Shown: positions 19,271 to 27,304 of the stretch, piece by piece
How the letters are laid out: each line of letters starts with the position of its first letter
Position numbering within the stretch: position 1 is the first letter of the stretch
Source: Streptomyces albireticuli
Lineage (GTDB): Bacteria; Actinomycetota; Actinomycetes; Streptomycetales; Streptomycetaceae
Assembly: GCF_021228125.1 (NCBI RefSeq)
Contig: NZ_JAJQQS010000015.1
Coordinates: 183,162 to 247,161 of the forward strand
Length of the DNA: 64,000 nt
Direction: 5' to 3'
Notes under the pieces: generated by a model
Seen by the model: only the letters and a program-made list of their open reading frames with translations
Databases searched by the model: none
Told to the model about the DNA's origin: nothing
Made by a program: the position numbers and the translations under genes

Positions 19271-19734
19271 CCGCCGCGCCCGCCGGCCCCACCGGCATCA
19301 CCGGCTTCCTCCCCGCGCCGTCCGAGGACCCTGTCGCCCGGATCAACGCCGCGGGCGCCGGCACCCTCGCCGGCCGGATGGGCATCACCTTCCTCGAAGC
19401 CTCCCCGGACCGGCTGGTCGCCACCATGCCCGTCGCCGGGAACACCCAGCTCTACCGCATGCTGCACGGCGGGGCCTCGGTCGTCCTCGCCGAGTCCCTC
19501 GGCTCCATCGGCGCGGTGCTGCACGCGGGGGACGGGCACATCGCCGTCGGCGTCGACATCAACGCCACCCACCACCGGGCCGTACGCGGCGGAACCGTCA
19601 CCGGCGTCGCGACCGCACTCCACCTCGGTGACACGGCGGCCACCTACGAGGTCGTCATCTCCGACGACGGCGGCCGCCGGCTGTGCACCTCCCGCGTCAC
19701 CTGCGCCATCCACGGGAGGAGACGCCGCCCGTGA
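19267..19734 (+). CDS. PaaI-type hotdog-fold thioesterase
   Basis: A 155-residue hotdog protein of the PaaI/YdiI family. The core is LYRMLHGGASVVLAESLGSIGA, with HGG and the acidic Glu of the helix acting as in acyl-CoA thioesterases. It should release the product from CoA or ACP, or proofread. The GTG at 19267 overlaps the AMP-ligase stop (GTGA), so the two are coupled. Placed with two ligases and a type II condensing set, it is the natural chain-release enzyme of the pathway. Confidence 0.82.
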   Translation: MTAAPAGPTGITGFLPAPSEDPVARINAAGAGTLAGRMGITFLEASPDRLVATMPVAGNTQLYRMLHGGASVVLAESLGSIGAVLHAGDGHIAVGVDINATHHRAVRGGTVTGVATALHLGDTAATYEVVISDDGGRRLCTSRVTCAIHGRRRRP

Positions 19735-19862
19735 CACCCCCCGGGCGCGCACCCCCGCCGGGGCGGCCCCCTGCTCCACCCCTCCGTCCACCACCCCGTA
19801 CCGACCGACCACAGGTCCGCAAACCGCGCCGCACGCCGTACGCGCCGGCGCCGAGGAGTCCC

Positions 19863-21347
19863 ATGACCGACCAACTCGCCCCGCCCACCGTGGCGGGCAA
19901 GACCACGCCCCCGTCCCTGCGCACCGGCCCCGTCCTCCTCGTACTGCTGTCGGCCATGTTCTTCGCCCAGTTCGACTTCTTCGTGGTGAACGTCGCCGCG
20001 CCGTCGCTGGAGACGAGCATCCACGCCGGACCCGCGGCCCTCGAACTCGTCGTCGGCGGCTACGCCTTCGCCTACGCGGCAGGCATGATCACCGGGGGCC
20101 GGCTGGGGGACAAATACGGCTACCGCCGGCTCTTCGTCATCGGCACGATCGCCTTCGGGATCACCTCCCTGCTCTGCGGCATCGCCGTCAACCCCGAACA
20201 GCTCATCGTCGCCCGGCTGGCCCAGGGCCTGGCCGGCGCGGTGATGGTCCCGCAGGTGCTCGCCGTCGTCACGGCCGACTTCCCCGACGAGAAGAAGCCC
20301 CGCGCGATGGCCTGGTACGGCGCCGCGGCCGGCCTCGGCTCCATCGCCGGCCAGGTGCTCGGCGGCGCCCTGATCGCCGCCGACTTCGCCGGCCTGGGCT
20401 GGCGCACCATCTTCCTGATCAACGTGCCCTTCTGCGTGGTCATCGCCGCCGCCGCGATGCGCGTGCTGCCCGCCCGCACCCACACCCGGCGCGTCGGCCT
20501 CGACCCCGTCGGCGCCTTCGGCGTCTCCCTCGCCCTCGCCCTGCTCCTGGTCCCGCTGACCATGGGCCACAGCTCCGACTGGCCCGTGTGGACGTGGATC
20601 AGCATGGCGCTGGCCGTCCCCGTCGCCCTGGTGACCCTGCGCTGGGAGCGGCGGCTCGGGGCCCGGGGCGGCGACCCCGTGCTCGTCTTCCCGCTGTTCC
20701 GCAGCCCCTCCTTCCGCGGCGGCGTGGTCGCGAGCGTCGCGTTCATGGTCTACTTCGGCAGCTTCATGTTCACCCTGACCCTGCTCCTCCAGTCCGGGCT
20801 GGACCTCGGCCCGTTCCAGGCGGGCCTGGTCTTCTCCCCGATGGGCGTCCTCTTCACCGCCACCTCCATGATCGGCGGCCGGCTCACCGACCGGTGGGGC
20901 ATGAGCGCCCTCGTCGTCAGCAGCGGGGTCATCGCCCTCGGCCTGATCGCCCTCGCCGTGCGGCTCTTCACCGCCGGCCCCGACACCGGACTGCCCTGGA
21001 TCGTGGCCTGCCTGTGCCTGATCGGCGCGGGCAACGGCGTGGTGCTCCCCGCCCTGTTCGGGGCCGCGCTGATGCGCGTACGGCCTCAGGACGCGGGCAT
21101 CGCCTCCGGCATCCTCACCACCACCCAGCAGTTCGCGAGCGCCGCCGGCGTGGCCGTCATCGGCGCGGTGTTCTTCGCCGTCGCCGGCCATGAGGCCACT
21201 TCCGCCGGCTGGGCCACGGCCATGGGCTGGGCCACCGCGATCAGCGTCGCCATGGTCCTCGTCGTGATGTGGATGACCTGGACGTTCAGGCGCTTCACCG
21301 GCCCGGGCGCCGCTCGGAGCGCGGACGTCCCGGCCGCGCACGTCTGA
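19863..21347 (+). CDS. MFS exporter of the DHA2 (14-TM) family
   Basis: A 494-residue drug:H+ antiporter-type transporter with about 14 membrane segments. TM1 begins at about residue 20 (VLLVLLSAMFFAQFDFFVVN). The loop 2-3 motif is GGRLGDKYGYRR, and a later antiporter-like stretch is GMSALVVSSG. It would export the cluster product and may give self-resistance. The ATG at 19863 follows GAGGAG at a 5-base distance; an upstream in-frame GTG at 19731 overlapping the thioesterase stop is possible but would add a Pro-rich tail with no support. It is the third gene of the rightward operon. Confidence 0.87.
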   Translation: MTDQLAPPTVAGKTTPPSLRTGPVLLVLLSAMFFAQFDFFVVNVAAPSLETSIHAGPAALELVVGGYAFAYAAGMITGGRLGDKYGYRRLFVIGTIAFGITSLLCGIAVNPEQLIVARLAQGLAGAVMVPQVLAVVTADFPDEKKPRAMAWYGAAAGLGSIAGQVLGGALIAADFAGLGWRTIFLINVPFCVVIAAAAMRVLPARTHTRRVGLDPVGAFGVSLALALLLVPLTMGHSSDWPVWTWISMALAVPVALVTLRWERRLGARGGDPVLVFPLFRSPSFRGGVVASVAFMVYFGSFMFTLTLLLQSGLDLGPFQAGLVFSPMGVLFTATSMIGGRLTDRWGMSALVVSSGVIALGLIALAVRLFTAGPDTGLPWIVACLCLIGAGNGVVLPALFGAALMRVRPQDAGIASGILTTTQQFASAAGVAVIGAVFFAVAGHEATSAGWATAMGWATAISVAMVLVVMWMTWTFRRFTGPGAARSADVPAAHV

Positions 21348-21436
21348 CCCGCCGGCCCTTCCGCGGGGTGAGGTCCCCGCACACCGGGGACCGCACCCCC
21401 ACCCCTCAAGAGGCAGAGCGAAGGAGACAGCACGCC

Positions 21437-23290
21437 ATGTGTGGAATAGCGGGATGGGTCTCGTACGACCCGGCGCGACCCGTCACGGCCGCGACGGCCG
21501 ACGCGATGACCGGCACCATGGCGTGCCGCGGCCCGGACGCCCACGGCCTGTGGCGGGACGGCCGCGCCGCCCTCGGGCACCGCCGGCTCGCCGTCATCGA
21601 CCCCGACGGCGGCGCCCAGCCCATGACCTTCGCCCACGACGGGCGCACCCTCGTCTCCCTCACCTACAGCGGCGAGGTCTTCAACTTCCGGGAGCTGCGC
21701 CGCGAACTCACCGCACGCGGCCACACCTTCCGCACGAGCAGCGACACCGAGGTCGTGCTGCACGCCTACCTCGAATGGGGCGAGGGACTCACCGAGCGCC
21801 TCAACGGCATGTACGCCTTCGCCCTCTGGGACACCCGCACCGAGGAACTCCTCCTGGTACGCGACCGCATGGGCGTCAAGCCGCTCTACTACTACCCGCT
21901 CGCCGACGGCGTCCTCTTCGGCTCCGAGCCCAAGGCGATCCTCGCCAACCCGGCGGCCCGGGCCGCCGTCGACGCCGAAGGGCTCGCCGAGCTCGTCGCC
22001 TTCACCAAGACCCCCGGACACGCCGTCTACAAGGGCATGTACGAACTTCCGCCCGGCCACACCCTGCGCGTCGGGCGCACCGGCAGCGGGCTGCGCCGCT
22101 ACTGGGCCCTGGAGGCCCGCGAGCACACCGACGGCCTCGGCGCCACCGTCACCCACGTACGGGACCTGCTGGAGGACATCATCGGCCGGCAGCTGGTCGC
22201 CGACGTGCCCGTCGGCACGCTCCTCTCCGGCGGCCTGGACTCCAGTGTCATCACCGCGCTCGCCGCCCGCCACCGCACCGCCACCGGCGGCGGGCCCGTA
22301 CGGTCCTTCGCCCTCGACTTCGCCCGGCACGCCCGGGACTTCCGCGCCGACGACTGGCGCGGCACCCCCGACACGCCCTTCGCCGAGGCCCTCGCCCGCC
22401 ACGTGGGCGCCGACCACCGCGTCGTCACCCTCGAGCCGAGCGCCCTCCTCGGCACCGAGGCCCGCGAGGCCGTGATGCGCGCCCGCGACCTGCCCTTCGA
22501 TCTGGGCGACGGCGACACCTCGCTCTACCTCCTCTTCAAGGCCGTCCGCGAGCAGTGCACCGTCGCCCTCTCCGGTGAGTCGGCCGACGAGGTCTTCGGC
22601 GGCTACCGCTGGTTCCACCACCCCGACTCCGTCGCCGCCGGCACCTTCCCCTGGCTCGCCCCGCCCTTCGGCACCGGCATCTCCGGCCCCGGCAGCGGTC
22701 CCGGCGAGTCCCTCCTCGACCGCGGCCTCCTGGAGAAGATCGACCTCGCGGGCTACCGCGCCGACCGCTACCGCGAGGCCCTCGCCGAGGTGCCGCACCT
22801 CGACGGCGCGCCACCTGTCGAACGGCGCATGCGCGAGATCGGCTATCTGCATCTCACCCGTTTCGTGCAGTGGATGCTCGACCGCAAGGACCGGGCGAGC
22901 ATGGCCGTCGGTCTGGAGGTCCGGGTGCCGTTCTGCGACCACCGCCTGGTCGAGTACGTGTTCAACACCCCCTGGGCGATGAAGACCTTCGACGGCCGGG
23001 AGAAGTCCCTGCTGCGCGCCGCCACCCGCGACCTCCTCCCGCCCGAGATCGCCGACCGCGTCAAGGCCCCCTACCCGACCACCCGCGACCCGCACTACCT
23101 CGAAGGGCTGCGCACCGCCCTGAAGCGCGCCACCTCCGGGCCCGACGCGCCGGTCCGCGCCCTGCTCGACGGCCCGTCCCTCGCGGCGGCCACCGCGGAC
23201 GACCCGGCGCCGGGTTTCCGTACCGGTACGGAGCTGGTGCTCGCGCTGGACTTCTGGCTGCGGAGGCATGACGTGGCGTCGGAGATCTGA
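21437..23290 (+). CDS. asnB: Class B asparagine synthetase (glutamine-hydrolysing)
   Basis: A 617-residue two-domain amidotransferase. The start is fixed by MCGIAGWVSY, since Cys2 is the glutaminase nucleophile; AAGGAG lies 10 bases upstream. The synthetase domain has the PPi loop LLSGGLDSSVI at about 263 and SGESADEVFGGYRW. It is complete, unlike lasso-peptide cyclases, which lack the glutaminase Cys. In antibiotic clusters such enzymes amidate a carboxylate (OxyD-like). Here it follows an exporter in the same operon, so amide formation on the product or starter is likely. It could equally be housekeeping asparagine synthesis. A 16-bp terminator follows at 23509. Confidence 0.9.
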   Translation: MCGIAGWVSYDPARPVTAATADAMTGTMACRGPDAHGLWRDGRAALGHRRLAVIDPDGGAQPMTFAHDGRTLVSLTYSGEVFNFRELRRELTARGHTFRTSSDTEVVLHAYLEWGEGLTERLNGMYAFALWDTRTEELLLVRDRMGVKPLYYYPLADGVLFGSEPKAILANPAARAAVDAEGLAELVAFTKTPGHAVYKGMYELPPGHTLRVGRTGSGLRRYWALEAREHTDGLGATVTHVRDLLEDIIGRQLVADVPVGTLLSGGLDSSVITALAARHRTATGGGPVRSFALDFARHARDFRADDWRGTPDTPFAEALARHVGADHRVVTLEPSALLGTEAREAVMRARDLPFDLGDGDTSLYLLFKAVREQCTVALSGESADEVFGGYRWFHHPDSVAAGTFPWLAPPFGTGISGPGSGPGESLLDRGLLEKIDLAGYRADRYREALAEVPHLDGAPPVERRMREIGYLHLTRFVQWMLDRKDRASMAVGLEVRVPFCDHRLVEYVFNTPWAMKTFDGREKSLLRAATRDLLPPEIADRVKAPYPTTRDPHYLEGLRTALKRATSGPDAPVRALLDGPSLAAATADDPAPGFRTGTELVLALDFWLRRHDVASEI

Positions 23291-23323
23291 GTCGGGGCGG
23301 GGCCCGTACGCAGCGGAGGCACG

Positions 23324-23494
23324 TTGGACGACAAGTCGTGGGCGATCACGTGTAACGGAACCAGGTGGCAGTCTCACGTCCGGTGCAACGGTGAATGGTC
23401 CCCCAGCCCCTACTTTAGTGGAAACTTCTTCGTCCGCCTGACATGCGGGGGTAGCGCGGTCGCCACAGGTGGCGCCGTCACCGACGAGAGCTGA
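23324..23494 (+). CDS. Candidate 56-codon peptide gene with a TTG start, just after asnB
   Basis: An open frame starts at TTG 23324, preceded by GCGGAGG (ribosome site at 23313-23319, 4 bases upstream), and ends at 23494. It lies in the same frame as asnB, 11 codons past its stop. The peptide has three Cys, four Trp and many Ser/Thr/Gly, with stretches such as KSWAITCNGTRWQS and SGNFFVRLTCGGS. Third-position GC is about 78 percent, below neighbours but above random. There is no signal peptide. It could be a small structured protein, a peptide precursor, or a remnant or readthrough tail of asnB. Not recognised. Confidence 0.45.
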   Translation: MDDKSWAITCNGTRWQSHVRCNGEWSPSPYFSGNFFVRLTCGGSAVATGGAVTDES

Positions 23495-23508
23495 CGCTGT
23501 CCCACCCT

Positions 23509-23548
23509 TGATTCGCCCTGCCGGCCCACGCCCCGGCAGGGCGAATCA
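23509..23548. terminator. 16-bp hairpin terminator between asnB and the methyltransferase gene
   Basis: A perfect 16-bp stem (23509-23524 with 23533-23548) surrounds an 8-base loop. It lies 15 bases past the small-peptide stop and 6 bases from the convergent methyltransferase stop, so it should work in both directions. Confidence 0.8.
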
Positions 23549-23553
23549 GCCTG

Positions 23554-24390
23554 TCACGCCAGAAGCTTCGCCAGCGGCTCCGCCTCCGCCTCCGCCGTCG
23601 GCCGGGACACGTACAGCGCGGTGTGGAACCAGCCCTCGGTCTCCCGCCCACGGGGGTCCTCACGGGCCGCCGCCACCGCCTTCACGGCGTACCGCTGCTC
23701 GTCGGGGCCGGTGAACCGCCGCTGCGGGAAGGTCCGGGTGGTGAGCTTCTCCGTGCGCAGGCCGCGCGCGGCCAGGGCGCTCGCGACCGGCCGGTAGGGA
23801 TAGGTCCGCAGGACGAACGCGGCCACCCACACCGGGCCGTCCGCGTGGTCGAGCACGGCGCCGAGGCTCCGGCCGGTGAGGAAGCTCGCCCCGCCGGTGA
23901 TGGTCAGCAGCCGGGTGCCGCGCAGTTCCCGCCGCAGCTCCGGATCCGGCGGCGTCGTCTCCAGGTTCACGGCGAACCCCGCGTCCAGCAGGCCCACGGC
24001 GCGCCCGTAGCGCACGGCGTTCGCGGCGATGTCCAGGCCGACCGTCCGGGACGCGCCGGACCGGCGCCGCTCCGCGTAGAACGCCCGGTCCGCCTCGATC
24101 AGTTCGGCGGTGGTGAGCCCGGCGGCCGCCGCCGAGGTGTAGCGGGCGTACAGGTCGGCCAGGGTCACGTCATGGTTGAGCAGCGCGGCGTTGGCGCCGT
24201 ACGAGCAGCAGAGGTCCACCACCGTGGCCGACGGGCCTCCGCAGGCGGCGGCCAGGCGCCGGAAGACGTCCTGGGCGTGGTGCGGCGTCTGGTATTCCCA
24301 CGGTCCGAGCGCCTGGAAGTAACCCCGGGGGTCGGGCCGGTCGTAGATCTCGTCGAAGGAGGTCATCCCGGCACCCGGCGTCTGCGTCAT
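23554..24390 (-). CDS. SAM-dependent methyltransferase-like protein
   Basis: A 278-residue protein with an N-terminal YFQALGPWEYQTPHHAQDVF and a glycine-poor cofactor motif, VVDLCCSYGANAALL, followed by the acidic residue of LADLYARY. A second half has TITGGASFLTGRSLG and VWVAAFVLRTYPYRP. This pattern fits class I methyltransferase-like proteins that accompany biosynthetic genes in actinomycetes. The motif is weaker than the consensus E/DxGxGxG, so catalysis is not certain. The ATG at 24390 has GAGAGGA 10 bases upstream; 24366 is an alternative start. It is convergent with asnB and divergent from the SDR gene. Confidence 0.6.
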   Translation of the reverse strand: MTQTPGAGMTSFDEIYDRPDPRGYFQALGPWEYQTPHHAQDVFRRLAAACGGPSATVVDLCCSYGANAALLNHDVTLADLYARYTSAAAAGLTTAELIEADRAFYAERRRSGASRTVGLDIAANAVRYGRAVGLLDAGFAVNLETTPPDPELRRELRGTRLLTITGGASFLTGRSLGAVLDHADGPVWVAAFVLRTYPYRPVASALAARGLRTEKLTTRTFPQRRFTGPDEQRYAVKAVAAAREDPRGRETEGWFHTALYVSRPTAEAEAEPLAKLLA

Positions 24391-24577
24391 GCGTGCGCGT
24401 CCTCTCGCCCCTGAGAGCTGCTCCCGTCACTCCTCACGCTAGTGATTCCCGTGCACCATGGCCACCGGGCTGTACGGAGCGGATCGGGGATCCGGGAATC
24501 CGAAGATCGTCGCCGGGGTTCTCCGGGACGGCGACGGCGCTTCCGCCCCGCCCCGACGCACCGAAGGGACTCCGCGC

Positions 24578-25330
24578 ATGACCTCTCCCCGTACCCGCGG
24601 CGGGACCGGCGCCGCCTCGCTCCAGGGCCGTGACGTCGTCATCGTCGGCGGGAGTTCCGGCATCGGCCTGGAGGTGGCGCGCCGCGCCGTCGCCGCCGGA
24701 GCCCGGGTGACGCTCGGCGGCCGGAGCGAGGAGAAGCTGGGCCGGGCGGCGGAGTCGCTCGGGGACGCCGCGCGCTGGGCCGTGGTCGACAACACCGACA
24801 AGGAGTCGCTGGCCGCCTTCTTCGCGGGGGTCGAGCGGATCGACCACCTCTTCACGCCCGCCGCCACCTATCAGGTGGGCCCCATGCGGGAGTTGACCGA
24901 CGCCGAGGCCGAGAGCCCGTTCGTGTCGAAGTTCTGGGGGCAGTACCACGCGGTGAAGCACGCGGCGCCCAAGCTGGCGCCCGACGGGTCGGTGGTCCTG
25001 ATGGCCGGCGCGGCGAGCGTCCGGCCGCCCGCCGCGGCCCCCGCCTACGTGGCGTGCAACGCGGCGATCGAGGGGCTCGGCAGGGGGCTCGCCGTGGAAC
25101 TCGCGCCCGCACGCGTCAACGTCGTCTCGCCCGGGACGATCGACGGGAACCTCTGGGCGGGCCGCCCGGAGGCGGCGCGGGAGGCGAGCTTCGCGCAGTA
25201 CGAGCGGGACGCGCTGCTCCGCAGGACGGGCACCGAGGGCGAGGTCGCCGACGCGGTGCTCTTCCTCTTCACCAACACCTTTATGACGGGCTCGACGCTC
25301 TACCCCGACGGGGGGTACGCGCTGCGCTGA
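24578..25330 (+). CDS. Atypical short-chain dehydrogenase lacking the catalytic Lys
   Basis: A 250-residue SDR with a good NAD(P) motif (VIVGGSSGIGLEVARRA). The catalytic segment reads PAYVACNAAIEGLG, so the expected YxxxK has Asn in place of Lys. The Ser is also uncertain (LMAGAASVRPP). The C-terminus FMTGSTLYPDGGYALR is typical of the family. The ATG at 24578 follows AAGGGA; an upstream ATG at 24458 would add 40 unlikely residues. It is divergent from the methyltransferase gene at the cluster edge. It may be a reductase with an altered mechanism, a binding protein, or an unlinked gene. Confidence 0.72.
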   Translation: MTSPRTRGGTGAASLQGRDVVIVGGSSGIGLEVARRAVAAGARVTLGGRSEEKLGRAAESLGDAARWAVVDNTDKESLAAFFAGVERIDHLFTPAATYQVGPMRELTDAEAESPFVSKFWGQYHAVKHAAPKLAPDGSVVLMAGAASVRPPAAAPAYVACNAAIEGLGRGLAVELAPARVNVVSPGTIDGNLWAGRPEAAREASFAQYERDALLRRTGTEGEVADAVLFLFTNTFMTGSTLYPDGGYALR

Positions 25331-25366
25331 CCCCGCCGGGGTGGAGCCGCGCGTGGTGACACCGGT

Positions 25367-25404
25367 CCGGGGACGCGCACGGCGGCGACCGCGCGCGTCC
25401 CCGG
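25367..25404. terminator. 12-bp hairpin terminator between convergent genes
   Basis: CCGGGGACGCGC (25367-25378) pairs with 25393-25404 around a 14-base loop. It lies between the SDR gene and the convergent MBL hydrolase gene. Confidence 0.6.
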
Positions 25405-25418
25405 GCGTCCGGAGGCTC

Positions 25419-26051
25419 TCAGTGCCCCCGGGCGATCCAGTCCGCCAGGGCCGGGGCCTCGGCCCCGATCGTGGTGGTGTCGCCGTGGCCGGTGCGCACG
25501 ACGGTCTCCGGCGGCAGCGTCAGCAGCCGGTCCCGGATCGAGTCGATGATGGTGGGGAAGTCCGAGAAGGACCGCCCCGTCGCGCCCGGCCCGCCGTGGA
25601 AGAGGGTGTCGCCGGTGAAGACCGTGCCCAGCGCGGGCGCGTACAGGCAGACGCCGCCGGGGGAGTGGCCCGGGGTGTGCAGCATGGTCAGCTCCGTGCC
25701 GGCGACGGTGAGCGTCCCGCCGTCCGCGAGCTCGCCGTCGGGGGCCGTCCCGGGGTGCGTACGGTCCCACAGCTCGCGCTCGGCGGGGTGGAGCAGGACC
25801 GGCGCGCCCGTACGGGCCGCGAGCTCGGGGGCGGCGCCGATGTGGTCGTTGTGCGCGTGCGTGCACACGATCGCCACCAGCCGGCGGCCGCCCACCGCCT
25901 TCTCGATCGCGGCGGCGTCATGGGCCGCGTCGATCACGACGACCTCGTGGTCGTCGCCCACGAGCCAGACGTTGTTGTCGACGTCCCACACCCCGCCGTC
26001 CAGGGCGAAGGTGCCGGACGTCACCAGGTGTTCGATACGAGCGGTCGTCAC
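25419..26051 (-). CDS. MBL-fold metal-dependent hydrolase, partner of formaldehyde dehydrogenase
   Basis: A 210-residue metallo-beta-lactamase-fold hydrolase with the zinc motif THAHNDHIGA and further ligands in LHTPGHSPGG and FTGDTLFHGG. It resembles glyoxalase II-type thioesterases. The GTG start overlaps the stop of the mycothiol-dependent formaldehyde dehydrogenase gene, the same pairing as Rv2259/Rv2260 in mycobacteria. It is therefore likely to hydrolyse S-formylmycothiol to formate and mycothiol. The activity is inferred from the pairing. It is convergent with the SDR gene. Confidence 0.82.
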   Translation of the reverse strand: MTTARIEHLVTSGTFALDGGVWDVDNNVWLVGDDHEVVVIDAAHDAAAIEKAVGGRRLVAIVCTHAHNDHIGAAPELAARTGAPVLLHPAERELWDRTHPGTAPDGELADGGTLTVAGTELTMLHTPGHSPGGVCLYAPALGTVFTGDTLFHGGPGATGRSFSDFPTIIDSIRDRLLTLPPETVVRTGHGDTTTIGAEAPALADWIARGH

Positions 26052-27133
26052 AGCAGCACCACCGAACGCAGGACCTCGCCCTTCTCCATGCGGTGGAAGG
26101 CCTCCTCGACCTCGTCCAGGGCGATCGTCTCGCTGACGAACGCGTCGAGGTCGAGCCGTCCCTGGAGGTAGAGGTCGATCAGCATCGGGAAGTCGCGGGA
26201 CGGCAGGCAGTCGCCGTACCAGGAGGACTTCAGCGAGCCGCCGCGCCCGAAGACGTCCAGCAGCGGCAGCTCCAGCTTCATCTCCGGCGTGGGCACACCG
26301 ACCAGGACCACGGTGCCCGCCAGGTCACGGGCGTAGAAGGCCTGCTCGTAGGTCTCCGGGCGGCCCACCGCGTCGATCACCACGTCCGCGCCGAAGCCGC
26401 CGGTGAGCGAGCGGATCGCCTCGACGCCGTCGGTGGAGCGGGAGTTGACGGTGTGTGTGGCGCCCATCGACTTGGCCGTCTCCAGCTTGCCGTCGGAGAT
26501 GTCCACGGCGATGATCTTCGAGGCGCCGGCCAGCCGCGCGCCCGCGATCGCCGCGCTGCCCACGCCGCCGCAGCCGATCACCGCGACCGTGTCGCCGCGT
26601 CCGACCGCACCGGTGTTGATCGCCGCGCCGAGACCGGCCATCACGCCGCAGCCGAGCAGACCGGCGGCGGCGGCCGACGCTGCGGGGTCGACCTTGGTGC
26701 ACTGCCCGGCGGCCACCAGGGTCTTCTCCGCGAAGGCGCCGATGCCCAGGGCGGGGGAGAGCTCGGTGCCGTCCGTGAGCCTCATCCGCTGCTCGGCGTT
26801 GTGCGTGTTGAAGCAGTACCAGGGGCGGCCGCGCAGACAGGCCCGGCACTGCCCGCAGACCGCGCGCCAGTTGAGGATCACGAAGTCGCCGGGGGCCACC
26901 TCGGTCACACCGGCGCCGACCGACTCCACCACGCCCGCGGCCTCATGGCCTAGGAGGAAGGGGAACTCGTCGTTGATGCCGCCCTCGCGGTAGTGCAGAT
27001 CGGTGTGGCACACCCCGCAGGCCTGGATCTTCACCACGGCCTCGCCGGGTCCGGGGTCCGGCACCACGATCGTCTCGACCCGGACGGGTTCGCCCTTGCC
27101 TCGGGCGATGACACCGCGTACTTCTTGCGCCAT
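26048..27133 (-). CDS. mscR: S-(hydroxymethyl)mycothiol dehydrogenase (formaldehyde dehydrogenase)
   Basis: A 361-residue zinc-containing medium-chain dehydrogenase. Catalytic zinc ligands lie in ACGVCHTDLHYREGG and LLGHEAAG; structural zinc Cys are in CGQCRACLRGRPWYC. The NAD motif is VIGCGGVGSAAIAG. The segment FNTHNAEQRMRLTDG is characteristic of the mycothiol-dependent formaldehyde dehydrogenase group (adhE2/mscR), which oxidises the mycothiol adduct of formaldehyde. The ATG at 27133 is followed by MAQEVRGVIARGKGEPV. First gene of a two-gene operon with the MBL hydrolase. The neighbouring LysR gene is transcribed in the same direction and is 171 bp away. Confidence 0.88.
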   Translation of the reverse strand: MAQEVRGVIARGKGEPVRVETIVVPDPGPGEAVVKIQACGVCHTDLHYREGGINDEFPFLLGHEAAGVVESVGAGVTEVAPGDFVILNWRAVCGQCRACLRGRPWYCFNTHNAEQRMRLTDGTELSPALGIGAFAEKTLVAAGQCTKVDPAASAAAAGLLGCGVMAGLGAAINTGAVGRGDTVAVIGCGGVGSAAIAGARLAGASKIIAVDISDGKLETAKSMGATHTVNSRSTDGVEAIRSLTGGFGADVVIDAVGRPETYEQAFYARDLAGTVVLVGVPTPEMKLELPLLDVFGRGGSLKSSWYGDCLPSRDFPMLIDLYLQGRLDLDAFVSETIALDEVEEAFHRMEKGEVLRSVVLL

Positions 27134-27304
27134 GGGGGACAGCCTGCCTTTCTCTCCGGTCGCTCCGGTGGAGCCGCCCTCCACTCTGCGCCGCCGGACA
27201 GTCGCTGTCCAACATCCCAACCCGATCACATTCAGCAGCCGATCCGATCAATCCATGGGACCGTTCCTTGATCGTTCTCCTGGTCCGTCCCGGCGGTTCC
27301 TCGA

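Noticed and set aside
21437..23290. AsnB as a lasso-peptide cyclase with the small ORF as precursor
   Set aside because: The glutaminase Cys2 and full N-terminal domain are present, no B-protein or protease is nearby, and the small peptide lacks a leader/core pattern.
23345..23385. Degenerate group II intron domain V
   Set aside because: A CACGTCCGGT stretch recalls domain V, but the basal stem and tetraloop region do not pair properly and no reverse transcriptase is near.
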